From Mycolicibacterium bacteremicum (lineage in GTDB: Bacteria; Actinomycetota; Actinomycetes; Mycobacteriales; Mycobacteriaceae): DNA of 64,000 nucleotides. The stretch is from contig NZ_CALUAE010000011.1 in assembly GCF_943913955.1 (NCBI RefSeq), positions 35,179 to 99,178 of the forward strand, read 5' to 3'. The notes beneath the pieces were generated by a model. That model was given only the letters and a program-made list of their open reading frames with translations. It ran no database searches and had not been told where the DNA came from. Positions within the stretch are counted from its first letter, which is position 1. Every line of letters begins with the position of its first letter. Shown here in pieces: positions 43,076 to 50,622 of the stretch. A program made the position numbers and the translations under genes.

Positions 43076-43200
43076 GATCGGCTGTCCGTACGCGACCCGT
43101 TAGATGCGCCGCGCGGCGGTCACACACGTAAGGCAAAACCGGATCCCGGCATCCCGCCGGAGATCGCCGAATTGCAGCGTGGCAAGCACAGGAGTGATTC

Positions 43201-43653
43201 ATGGCTGTCAAAATCAAGCTCACCCGGTTGGGCAAGATCCGCAATCCCCAGTACCGCATCTCCGTCGCCGACGCGCGTAACCGCCGCGACGGCCGCTCCA
43301 TCGAGGTCATCGGCCGCTACCACCCGAAGGAAGAGCCGAGCCTGATCGAGATCGACTCCGAGCGTGCGCAGTACTGGTTGGGCGTCGGCGCCCAGCCCAC
43401 CGAGCCCGTCCTGGCGCTGCTGAAGATCACCGGCGACTGGCAGAAGTTCAAGGGCCTGCCGGGCGCCGAGGGCACCCTGAAGGTCAAGGAGCCCAAGCCG
43501 TCGAAGCTGGATCTGTTCAACGCCGCGCTGGCCGCCGCCGATGATGCGCCCGCCGGCCAGGCCGTGACCCAGAAGAAGAAGAAGGCCCCCAAGGCCGACG
43601 AGGCGGCCGCCGACGCGGCTGAGGCTCCCGCCGAAGAGCCCGCCGCCGAATGA
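43201..43653 (+). CDS. rpsP: 30S ribosomal protein S16
   Basis: The 150-residue protein starts AVKIKLTRLGKIRNPQYRI and has RNRRDGRSIEVIGRYHP, the S16 signature. After about residue 110 there is an actinobacterial Lys/Ala/Glu-rich tail (KKKKAPKADEAAADAAEAPAEE). AGGAG ribosome site upstream. First gene of rpsP-khpA-rimM-trmD, with 4-base overlap to khpA. Confidence 0.98.
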   Translation: MAVKIKLTRLGKIRNPQYRISVADARNRRDGRSIEVIGRYHPKEEPSLIEIDSERAQYWLGVGAQPTEPVLALLKITGDWQKFKGLPGAEGTLKVKEPKPSKLDLFNAALAAADDAPAGQAVTQKKKKAPKADEAAADAAEAPAEEPAAE

Positions 43654-43892
43654 GCTCCGTCGTCGTCGACGCCGTAGAGCACCTGGTGCGCGGGATCGTC
43701 GACAACCCCGACGACGTCCGCGTCGACATGGTCACCAACCGGCGTGGACGCACCGTCGAGGTGCACGTGCACCCCGATGACCTGGGCAAGGTCATCGGGC
43801 GCGGCGGTCGCACGGCGACCGCGCTGCGCACGCTGGTCGCCGGGATCGGCGGCCGCGGTATCCGCGTCGACGTGGTGGACACCGACCAGTAG
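43650..43892 (+). CDS. khpA: KH-domain RNA-binding protein KhpA
   Basis: The 80-residue protein is a single type II KH domain with the GxxG loop in LGKVIGRGGRTATALRTL. KhpA binds RNA, usually with KhpB/Jag, and affects cell division and translation genes. It overlaps rpsP by 4 bases and precedes rimM, the conserved order. Confidence 0.93.
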   Translation: MSSVVVDAVEHLVRGIVDNPDDVRVDMVTNRRGRTVEVHVHPDDLGKVIGRGGRTATALRTLVAGIGGRGIRVDVVDTDQ

Positions 43893-43896
43893 CGTC

Positions 43897-44424
43897 ATGG
43901 AGCTGGTCATCGGGCGGGTCGCCAAGGCACATGGTGTCACCGGTGAGATTGTCGTGGAGGTCCGCACCGATGATCCGGCGGAACGCTTCGCCCCGGGTGC
44001 GGCGCTGCGCGGACGCAAACCGCGCGGTGGCCCGGAGCGGTCCTATGTCATCGAATCGGTGCGTGAGCACGCCGGTCGACTGCTGGTGCGGTTGACCGGC
44101 GTCTCCGACCGCAACGCCGCCGACGATCTGCGCGGCACCCTCTTCATGGTGGAGTCCGCCGACCTGCCGCCCATCGAGGACCCCGACGAGTTCTACGACC
44201 ACCAGCTCGAGGGCCTGGCCGTGCGGACCGTCGACGGGACCACCGTCGGCACCGTGACCGAGGTGCTGCACACCACGGCCGGGGAGCTGTTGTCGGTCAA
44301 GACCCCCGAGGGTGCCGAGGTGCTGGTGCCGTTCGTCAGCGCCATCGTCACCGCGGTGTCGCTGGCCGACGGGACCGTCGACATCGATCCTCCCGAGGGT
44401 CTGCTCAACATCGAAGATCTGTAG
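43897..44424 (+). CDS. rimM: 16S rRNA processing protein RimM
   Basis: The 175-residue protein has the RimM N-domain (ELVIGRVAKAHGVTGEIVVEVRTDDP) and the PRC-barrel domain (EFYDHQLEGLAVRTVDG ... VLVPFVSAIVTAV). It assists 30S maturation by binding S19. ATG 43897 is chosen over the longer open frame because it gives the family start 4 bases after khpA. Confidence 0.95.
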   Translation: MELVIGRVAKAHGVTGEIVVEVRTDDPAERFAPGAALRGRKPRGGPERSYVIESVREHAGRLLVRLTGVSDRNAADDLRGTLFMVESADLPPIEDPDEFYDHQLEGLAVRTVDGTTVGTVTEVLHTTAGELLSVKTPEGAEVLVPFVSAIVTAVSLADGTVDIDPPEGLLNIEDL

Positions 44425-44428
44425 CGAT

Positions 44429-45160
44429 ATGCGGCTGGACGTCATCACGATTTTTCCCGCCTACCTGGACGCGTTGCAACAAGCGTTGCCGGGCAAGGCA
44501 ATTGCGGCGGGAATCCTCGAACTCGGGGTGCACGACCTGCGGCGCTGGACCCACGATGTGCACCGATCGGTCGACGACTCGCCCTACGGTGGCGGTCCCG
44601 GCATGGTGATGAAGGCCCCGGTCTGGGGTGCGGCCCTCGATGAGGTCTGCACACCGGATTCATTGCTGGTGGTACCCACCCCGGCGGGGAGGCCGTTCAC
44701 GCAGGCGACCGCGCAACGGTGGAGCACCGAGCGGCACCTGGTGTTTGCCTGCGGCCGCTATGAGGGTATCGATCAGCGCGTGGCCGACGACGCGGCACGG
44801 CGGATGCGGGTGGAGGAGGTCTCCATCGGCGACTATGTCTTGGCCGGTGGCGAATCCGCCGCGCTGGTCATGATCGAGGCCGTCGTCCGGTTGATTCCCG
44901 ATGTACTCGGCAATCCTGCGTCCCATCGCGAGGATTCGCACTCCGACGGGCTGCTGGAGGGTCCGAGCTACACCCGCCCGCCGGTGTGGCGTGAGCTGGA
45001 GGTCCCGGCGGTGTTGCTGTCGGGCGATCACGCGAAGATCGCCGCATGGCGTCACGAGCAGTCGGTGCAGCGCACCCGCGAGCGCAGGCCGGATTTGCTG
45101 GAGGCGAGCGAAGCGACGGGGAAATTGCTCGAGGCGAGCGAAGCGACGGGGGAAGCCTGA
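44429..45160 (+). CDS. trmD: tRNA (guanine37-N1)-methyltransferase TrmD with repeat-derived tail
   Basis: The 243-residue protein has the SPOUT methyltransferase motifs RLDVITIFPAYLDAL, DSPYGGGPGMVMKAPV, FACGRYEGIDQRV and EEVSIGDYVLAGGESAALVMIEA. It methylates G37 of tRNAs to prevent frameshifting. The last 21 residues are two copies of a 10-residue unit (LLEASEATGx) made by a 30-bp tandem repeat at 45095-45154 (AAGCGACGGG core). This tail lies outside the TrmD family consensus. ATG is 4 bases after rimM. Confidence 0.95.
   Translation: MRLDVITIFPAYLDALQQALPGKAIAAGILELGVHDLRRWTHDVHRSVDDSPYGGGPGMVMKAPVWGAALDEVCTPDSLLVVPTPAGRPFTQATAQRWSTERHLVFACGRYEGIDQRVADDAARRMRVEEVSIGDYVLAGGESAALVMIEAVVRLIPDVLGNPASHREDSHSDGLLEGPSYTRPPVWRELEVPAVLLSGDHAKIAAWRHEQSVQRTRERRPDLLEASEATGKLLEASEATGEA
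45095..45154. repeat. 30-bp tandem repeat inside the 3' end of trmD
   Basis: Two units, 45095-45124 and 45125-45154, differ at two positions. Each carries GAGGCGAGCGAAGCGACGGG. The reverse complement shares the CGTCGCTnCGCT core with the repeats at 36560-36639 and 2615-2634. The period is a multiple of three, so the trmD frame is kept. Confidence 0.85.
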
Positions 45161-45162
45161 GC

Positions 45163-46104
45163 CTAGAGGTGCCCGCCGGGGAAGATCGTCTGCACCGCCT
45201 CGGTGATCGTGGCGCGGGCCTCGTCGGCGCCGGTGGCCTGCATCGAGCTGATCGCCATCACGAACCGCCGGTCCGGGCCGATCACCCCCGTCGACAGATG
45301 CATCCAGTCGGCGCCCACACAACACATCCAGCCCTGCTTGACCGCGACCGGTTCGGCGGGCACCCCCTCGGGAATGCCGAACCGCTGCGGATACACCCCG
45401 CCGGGCACCATGCCGTCGGGCGCGGTGGGGGTGGACTGGGACAGGTTGGCCATGATGATGCTTGCGCGTTCCGGCGGCAGCCCGCCGGTTCCGGCCAACA
45501 GTTCGTCGTAGTAGCGCACCAGATCGGTGACCGTGCTGATGGTGTTGAACCACCGCCCATTGCCGGGCGCGCTGGTTGACGTCAACCCGTACCGGTCGAC
45601 GACGCGGTCGATGATGTCGCTGCCGCCGCTGCGATTCCAGAACACCTCGGCGGCACTGTCATCCGAGGACCGCAACATCACGTCGAGCATGACCCGGTCC
45701 TCGGCGCTCAGTTCGGTCTCGCCGCGGGCCTCCTGCAGCAACAGATCGTCGGCGATGAAGAGTTTGACCACCGAGGCGATCGCCACCGTGTCCGGCACAC
45801 CGTTGGTGATGACCTGACCGGTGTTGCGGTCCAGGATCGCCACGGTGAGATCGGCACCGGCCGCGGCGGCATCGGCGCTGGCCTTGTTCACCCGGCCCTG
45901 TATGCCGTCGAAGGTGGCGGCCGGCTGATGCGGCGGTGCCTCGGGCAGTGGGGCGGAGGTGGCCAGCGGGGCGACGACGGTGAGCTGCGGTGCGGCCGGC
46001 GACGCCGGCGGTGCGCCGTAGCCGCGGCCCTCGCATCCCGCGAGCAGCGCCGTCGCACACGCCGCGGCCAGGGCCACCTGCAGGGCGTTCGACGGCCGCG
46101 GCAT
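45163..46104 (-). CDS. lppW: Lipoprotein LppW, beta-lactamase-fold
   Basis: The 313-residue protein has a signal peptide with lipobox LLAGC, a Pro/Ala-rich tether, and a class A beta-lactamase-like domain: IASVVKLFIADDLLLQE holds a SxxK-like SVVK, followed by DDSAAEVFWNRSGG and late VKQGWMCC. It matches LppW by position, between trmD and rplS. Catalysis is unproven. ATG 46104 has GGAGG 6 bases upstream. It is convergent with trmD, with a gap of 2 bases. Confidence 0.85.
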   Translation of the reverse strand: MPRPSNALQVALAAACATALLAGCEGRGYGAPPASPAAPQLTVVAPLATSAPLPEAPPHQPAATFDGIQGRVNKASADAAAAGADLTVAILDRNTGQVITNGVPDTVAIASVVKLFIADDLLLQEARGETELSAEDRVMLDVMLRSSDDSAAEVFWNRSGGSDIIDRVVDRYGLTSTSAPGNGRWFNTISTVTDLVRYYDELLAGTGGLPPERASIIMANLSQSTPTAPDGMVPGGVYPQRFGIPEGVPAEPVAVKQGWMCCVGADWMHLSTGVIGPDRRFVMAISSMQATGADEARATITEAVQTIFPGGHL

Positions 46105-46422
46105 GCAATCCTCCGAGATGACTGGTCCGAGATGACTGGTGGGCGGGGGAGGTCCCGGCCACGATGACGAGTCCTCTACCCCGGTGCCGGTCAGCCTAAT
46201 CCGCGGGCGATGGGGCCGCGGACCCGCGGGGGCGCGTTTCGCCGACCGGATCGGACGCGATTTCGCCTGCTGCGCCTTGTCTGGCACAATTGAGCAGTTG
46301 CCTGCGCAGGGTCCTTCCCTGCTGCCCGGCACACCAAGTCAGATCCGCCCGAATACGTCGGCTCGGCTGCGTGACCACAACGCCGCCCACGAAGAGCCGC
46401 CCACAGCAAGGAAGAGTCACCG
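46105..46422. other. 318-base lppW-rplS divergent intergenic region
   Basis: The lppW side holds a ribosome site and a tandem pair of 14-base units (46112-46125 and 46126-46139). The rplS side holds the promoter element at 46280-46290, a small hairpin (GCAGGG/CCCTGC near 46306-46322) and a leader of about 130 bases ending in an AAGGAAGAG ribosome site. No gene is visible. Confidence 0.6.
46280..46290 (+). promoter_or_regulatory. rplS promoter -10 region
   Basis: TCTGGCACAAT is identical to the element upstream of rpsP. It lies 132 bases before the rplS ATG, giving a leader of similar length to that of rpsP. Confidence 0.5.
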
Positions 46423-46764
46423 ATGAACACGCTTGACTTCGTCGACCAGGCGTCGCTGCGCGACGACATCCCGGCATTCGGCCCCGGCGACACCGTCAAC
46501 GTGCACGTCAAGGTCATCGAGGGTTCCAAGGAGCGCATCCAGGTCTTCAAGGGCGTCGTGATCCGTCGCCAGGGTGGCGGTATCCGCGAGACCTTCACCG
46601 TGCGCAAGGAGAGCTACGGCGTCGGCGTCGAGCGGACCTTCCCGGTGCACTCGCCCAACATCGATCACATCGATGTCGCCACCCGTGGTGACGTCCGGCG
46701 CGCCAAGCTGTACTACCTGCGCGAGCTGCGTGGCAAGAAGGCCAAGATCAAGGAAAAGCGCTGA
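46423..46764 (+). CDS. rplS: 50S ribosomal protein L19
   Basis: The 113-residue protein has L19 features: FGPGDTVNVHVKVIEGSKERIQVFKG, VIRRQGGGIRETFTVRKESYGVGVERTFP and RRAKLYYLRELRGKKAKIKEK. It sits at the 30S-50S interface. It heads the rplS-lepB-rnhB stretch. Confidence 0.98.
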   Translation: MNTLDFVDQASLRDDIPAFGPGDTVNVHVKVIEGSKERIQVFKGVVIRRQGGGIRETFTVRKESYGVGVERTFPVHSPNIDHIDVATRGDVRRAKLYYLRELRGKKAKIKEKR

Positions 46765-46822
46765 CGCTGACCCGTGTGGTCATCCCGACACGCCTGCCGG
46801 TCCGGCTCACAGCCGCGCTGGC

Positions 46823-46828
46823 TACCCT
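46823..46828 (+). promoter_or_regulatory. -10 box for leaderless lepB
   Basis: TACCCT ends 6 bases before GTG 46835. This supports that GTG as both transcription and translation start. Confidence 0.5.
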
Positions 46829-46834
46829 GATGCC

Positions 46835-47659
46835 GTGACCGACGACGCCGAGGACATCGCCCAGCCCGCTCCGGGCGCCGACACCGACGGTGACGAGCAA
46901 CAGAAGCCGAAGAAAAAGGGCGGCGCGCTGCGTGAAGGCGCCATCCTGGTCACCATCGCGCTGGTGCTCTATTACGTGATGCTGACCTTCGTGGCCCGTC
47001 CGTACCTGATCCCGTCGGAGTCGATGCAGCCGACGCTGCACGGCTGCCCGGGCTGCGTGGGCGACCGGATCATGGTCGACAAGCTCACCTATCGGTTCAC
47101 CGAGCCCGAGCCGGGCGACGTCGTCGTGTTCAAGGGTCCGCCCAACTGGAACATCGGCTACAAGTCGATCCGGTCGGACAACACCGCGATCCGCTGGGTG
47201 CAGAATGCGTTGTCGTTCGTCGGCTTCGTCCCACCCGATGAGAACGATCTGGTCAAGCGCGTCATCGCGGTAGGTGGTCAGACGGTGCAATGCCGCGCGG
47301 CCACCGGTCTCACCGTCGATGGCAAGAAGCTCAACGAGCCCTATCTCGACCCGACCACCATGAACGCCGACACCGAGGTCTACCCCTGTCTGGGCAACGA
47401 GTTCGGCCCGGTCACGGTGCCCGAGGGCAAGCTGTGGGTGATGGGCGACAACCGTACGCACTCCGCGGATTCGCGGTCGCGCTGCTCGAACCTGCCGCAG
47501 GACGCCCAGCGCGGCCTGATCTGCACCGGTGACCCCGAGGCGGGCACCATCCCGGTCGACAACGTCATCGGCAAGGCCCGGTTCATCGCGTGGCCGCCCG
47601 GTCGCTGGGGCGGCGTGGACAGCGTGAATCCGCAGACGGCCCCGCAGGCCGCCGACTAG
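46835..47659 (+). CDS. lepB: Signal peptidase I
   Basis: The 274-residue protein has a charged cytosolic start, one transmembrane helix (AILVTIALVLYYVMLTFVA), the catalytic Ser in RPYLIPSESMQPTL, the catalytic Lys in DLVKRVIAVGG, and the conserved box VMGDNRTHSADSR. It removes signal peptides at the outer face of the membrane. The frame is open further upstream into rplS, but GTG 46835 is supported by a -10 box and by the start of the homologous proteins. Confidence 0.95.
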   Translation: MTDDAEDIAQPAPGADTDGDEQQKPKKKGGALREGAILVTIALVLYYVMLTFVARPYLIPSESMQPTLHGCPGCVGDRIMVDKLTYRFTEPEPGDVVVFKGPPNWNIGYKSIRSDNTAIRWVQNALSFVGFVPPDENDLVKRVIAVGGQTVQCRAATGLTVDGKKLNEPYLDPTTMNADTEVYPCLGNEFGPVTVPEGKLWVMGDNRTHSADSRSRCSNLPQDAQRGLICTGDPEAGTIPVDNVIGKARFIAWPPGRWGGVDSVNPQTAPQAAD

Positions 47660-47670
47660 GAGTCGGTGTC

Positions 47671-48405
47671 TTGCCGGCAAGCTGGCCGCCCAGAACGGTG
47701 ATCCGCAGGTCCGGCCTGCGCACGCTGGAATCGGCGCTCTACCGCAGCGGTCTCGGCCCCGTCGCCGGTGTCGACGAGGTCGGCCGCGGGGCGTGCGCCG
47801 GCCCGCTGGTGGTGGCGGCCTGTGTGCTCGGCCCCAACCGGCTCAACAGCCTTGCCGCGCTTGATGATTCGAAGAAGCTGAACGAGGCCGAACGCGAGCG
47901 GCTGTTCCCGCTGATCCGCCGGTATGCGCTGGCCTATCACGTCGTCTTCATCCCGTCGGTCGATGTCGACCGGCGCGGGGTCCATCACGCCAACATCGAG
48001 GGCATGCGGCGGGCGGTGGCGGGACTGCCGGTGCGGCCGGGCTATGTGCTCTCCGACGGATTCCGGGTGCCCGGACTGCCGATGCCCTCGCTGCCGGTGA
48101 TCGGTGGGGATGCCGCGGCGGCTTGTATCGCCGCGGCCAGCGTGTTGGCCAAGGTCAGCCGCGACCGCCTGATGGTCGCCATGGATGGTGAGCACCCCGG
48201 CTACGGCTTCGCCGAACACAAGGGGTACAGCACACCGGTGCACACGGCCGCGTTGGAGGCGCTGGGGCCGTGCGCGGAACACCGCTACTCGTTTGCGAAC
48301 GTGCGGCGAGTCGCGGGCCTGGGCGCGACGGCGCACAGCTTTGATGGTGACGCCGTGTGGGGAATGATGGAGCACAACCTAGACGAAGGACAGCAGAGCA
48401 GATGA
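47671..48405 (+). CDS. rnhB: Ribonuclease HII
   Basis: The 244-residue protein has the RNase HII core: VAGVDEVGRGACAGPLVVAA with catalytic Asp-Glu, LDDSKKLNEAER, YVLSDGFRVPGLPMP, and VIGGDAAAACIAAASVLAKVSRD. It removes ribonucleotides from DNA. TTG 47671 is taken as the start because AGGAG lies 8 bases before it and the residues that follow (PASWPPRTVIR) match mycobacterial RnhB. It overlaps the DUF2469 gene by 4 bases. Confidence 0.93.
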   Translation: MPASWPPRTVIRRSGLRTLESALYRSGLGPVAGVDEVGRGACAGPLVVAACVLGPNRLNSLAALDDSKKLNEAERERLFPLIRRYALAYHVVFIPSVDVDRRGVHHANIEGMRRAVAGLPVRPGYVLSDGFRVPGLPMPSLPVIGGDAAAACIAAASVLAKVSRDRLMVAMDGEHPGYGFAEHKGYSTPVHTAALEALGPCAEHRYSFANVRRVAGLGATAHSFDGDAVWGMMEHNLDEGQQSR

Positions 48406-48707
48406 GTGCCGAGGATCTCGAAAAGTACGAAACCGAGATGGAGCTCTCGCTGTACCGCGAGTACAAGGACATCGTCGGGCAGTTCAGCTATGTGGTGGAG
48501 ACCGAACGACGTTTCTATCTGGCCAACAGCGTCGAGATGGTGCCTCGCAATGCCGACGGCGAGGTCTACTTCGAGTTGCGGCTCGCCGATGCCTGGGTGT
48601 GGGACATGTACCGCCCGGCGCGCTTCGTCAAGCAGGTCCGGGTGATCACGTTCAAGGACGTCAACATCGAAGAGGTCGAAAAGCCCGAGCTGCGGCTGCC
48701 CGACTGA
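48402..48707 (+). CDS. DUF2469 family protein
   Basis: The 101-residue acidic protein (SAEDLEKYETEMELSLYREYKDIV ... WVWDMYRPARFVKQVRVITFKDVNIEE) is the conserved actinobacterial DUF2469 protein encoded after rnhB. Start ATG overlaps the rnhB stop (ATGA). Its function is unknown. Confidence 0.9.
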   Translation: MSAEDLEKYETEMELSLYREYKDIVGQFSYVVETERRFYLANSVEMVPRNADGEVYFELRLADAWVWDMYRPARFVKQVRVITFKDVNIEEVEKPELRLPD

Positions 48708-48749
48708 GCCTCGGGAATATGCGTCCGGCCGCTCGGGTATGTACCTGAC

Positions 48750-49172
48750 ATGGAAAAAGCAGACTTCGATGCGATGAACCAGGCCGTGATCGAGGAGTTC
48801 CGCACCACCGGCGGCAAGGCCGGCGGCGTCTTCACCGGTAAACCGTTGGTGCTCGTGCACCATATCGGTGCGAAGTCGGGCACCGAGCGGATCGCGCCGT
48901 TGGTGCCGTTGCTCGACGACGGCAGGGTGTACATCTTCGCCAGCAAGGGCGGCGCGGACAGCAATCCGGATTGGTACCGCAACCTGGTGGCCCACCCGCA
49001 GATCACCGTGGAGCTGGGCACCGAGACCTATCAGGCGTCGGCCCGGGTGCTCGAAGGGGCCGAACGGGATGAGATCTACGCCAAGCAGGTCGAGGTCGAA
49101 CCGCAGTTCGGGGACTACCAGCGCAAGACCAGCCGGGTGATCCCGGTGGTGGAGCTGGTACGCGCGGGCTGA
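48750..49172 (+). CDS. Deazaflavin (F420)-dependent nitroreductase-family protein
   Basis: The 140-residue protein has the Ddn/FDOR-B split-barrel motifs: VLVHHIGAKSGTERIAPLVPL, then ASKGGADSNPDWYRNLVAHPQITVELG. These are used for F420 binding. Such proteins reduce quinones and nitro compounds with F420H2. The physiological substrate is not evident. It is 42 bases after the DUF2469 gene. Confidence 0.88.
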   Translation: MEKADFDAMNQAVIEEFRTTGGKAGGVFTGKPLVLVHHIGAKSGTERIAPLVPLLDDGRVYIFASKGGADSNPDWYRNLVAHPQITVELGTETYQASARVLEGAERDEIYAKQVEVEPQFGDYQRKTSRVIPVVELVRAG

Positions 49173-49189
49173 AAGGCGTTGTCGCCGGG

Positions 49190-49885
49190 TCAGTTTCGCA
49201 GATGCGTCTGAAAGAACGTGAACACCCTCTTCCAGGCGTCCTCGGCAACGGCCTCGTTGTAACCGAAGCCGGTGACCCGCATCAGCGCCTGGGCGGGAAG
49301 CTGGTTGGCGAAGCTGTGCCCGGCATCGGGGTAGACCTTGATGTCCGCGTCGATCTGCTCGACGGCGACGGCCTTGTTGAGCTTGGCCGGTGCGCCGCGG
49401 CCCAGCGGGTCCTTCGCGCCGAAGCTCGCCACGATGGGGCAGGCCCCGCGTAGGGTGTCCTCCAGATTCTTGGGCAGCGGTGTCCCATAGAACGGGGCGG
49501 CAGCGCCGAAACCCTTGGGGGACAGGATGAGCGCGAACTGTCCGCCCATGCAGAACCCGGCTATCCCGACGCTGCCGGTGCAGTCGTCGCGCCCGGTGAG
49601 GTATGCGCGGGCGGCCAGGATGTCCTCGATGGCCGGGCCCTGTCGGGTCAGCGCCGCCCGCATGACCTTGGTGATGCAGCGGGCCCGGCCACCGCGGGCG
49701 TAGAGATTCGGCGTGATGGCCAGGTATCCGGCCGCGGCGACGCGTTCGGAGACCGCCTCCTTGTCCGGCTGGTAGCCGATCGCGTCGTGCACGATCACCA
49801 CGCCCGGCCAGGGCCCGGCTCCGGTCGGGATGTCGACGAGGGCGTCGATGGGGCCGCCGGGGGTGTCGAGCGTGATCGTCGTCAT
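49190..49885 (-). CDS. Dienelactone hydrolase family protein
   Basis: The 231-residue protein has an alpha/beta-hydrolase fold with the DLH catalytic triad: Cys in GIAGFCMGGQFAL, Asp in SFGAKDPLGRG, and His in DAGHSFANQ. An early VVIVHDAIGYQP carries the oxyanion region. It hydrolyses lactones or esters. ATG 49885 is chosen over the open frame running back to 50359, which is antisense to the next gene. Confidence 0.88.
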   Translation of the reverse strand: MTTITLDTPGGPIDALVDIPTGAGPWPGVVIVHDAIGYQPDKEAVSERVAAAGYLAITPNLYARGGRARCITKVMRAALTRQGPAIEDILAARAYLTGRDDCTGSVGIAGFCMGGQFALILSPKGFGAAAPFYGTPLPKNLEDTLRGACPIVASFGAKDPLGRGAPAKLNKAVAVEQIDADIKVYPDAGHSFANQLPAQALMRVTGFGYNEAVAEDAWKRVFTFFQTHLRN

Positions 49886-49918
49886 GACCGCCAACCTAGT
49901 CGCCGGGCCGAGACCCCG

Positions 49919-49924
49919 TAACCT
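49919..49924 (+). promoter_or_regulatory. -10 box for the gene at 49933
   Basis: TAACCT ends 8 bases before GTG 49933 in the 47-base divergent gap, and no ribosome site is present. This suggests a leaderless transcript. Confidence 0.45.
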
Positions 49925-49932
49925 CTCGTCTC

Positions 49933-50610
49933 GTGTCTGACTCCGTCGACCTGGCCCCCGAGGTGATCTCCGCGCTGCGCCGCATGCGCGACGCGGGGGA
50001 GGTCCCGCTGCGCTGCAACAAGGGACCGATCCGCACCGCCGTCGCGGCCGCTGTCCGGGCGCTGACGACGGATGACCTCGGCGGCAAGGTGCGGCCGTGG
50101 GACCTGTCGGGCCTGCGACGGGCGGCAGCGCAGCTGGGCCCCGTCGATGCCGCAACCGCGATTCACGTCGAGGACGCGGTACTGGTCGTCCGACTGCATC
50201 CGGGCGGGCAGCGGATCGCCCTGCGCGGAGTCGACGACGGCTGGCGGCTGGTGCGATTCCTGGCCGACTCCGAGCACCCGGATCAGGTGTGCCTGGCTCC
50301 GGAGACGACCACCGAGATCGAGCTCGACACGCTCTCACCCGAAGGGGTGCTCGGCGCACTGGGCATCGTCAAACCCGAGGATGTCGAACTCGACATCGAG
50401 TCCGAGGATCTGGGGCAGGGCGAAACGGAGACCCGGTACCGCTACCTGTTCACCGACAACGGGCGCTCGGTACTGGCCGAGGAGGTCACCTCCGAGATCT
50501 TCGACGGTGCGACACCCTGCTCGCGCTGGGTGCGCGGAGTGGTGATCGACAACGGCCGGGGGGTACTGATCACCGCCAACCGGGACCGCGCTCTGCTGAT
50601 CCGGGGTTGA
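49933..50610 (+). CDS. Conserved hypothetical protein
   Basis: The 225-residue soluble acidic protein has an N-terminal helical part (EVISALRRMRDAGEVPLRCNKGPIRTAVAAAVRALT) and a beta-rich remainder with repeated short strands (DAVLVVRLHPGGQRIALRG, YRYLFTDNGRSVLAEEV, VVIDNGRGVLITANRDRALLI). No motif is recognised. It is followed 12 bases later by a CoA transferase gene. Confidence 0.65.
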   Translation: MSDSVDLAPEVISALRRMRDAGEVPLRCNKGPIRTAVAAAVRALTTDDLGGKVRPWDLSGLRRAAAQLGPVDAATAIHVEDAVLVVRLHPGGQRIALRGVDDGWRLVRFLADSEHPDQVCLAPETTTEIELDTLSPEGVLGALGIVKPEDVELDIESEDLGQGETETRYRYLFTDNGRSVLAEEVTSEIFDGATPCSRWVRGVVIDNGRGVLITANRDRALLIRG

Positions 50611-50616
50611 TAGCTT
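50611..50616 (+). promoter_or_regulatory. -10 box for the CoA-transferase gene
   Basis: TAGCTT overlaps the region right after the previous stop and ends 6 bases before GTG 50623. This is leaderless spacing. Confidence 0.4.
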
Positions 50617-50622
50617 GACCGG

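Noticed and set aside
45163..46332. LppW start at 46332
   Set aside because: The extension would hide the signal peptide inside the protein; ATG 46104 gives a proper lipoprotein signal and GGAGG site.
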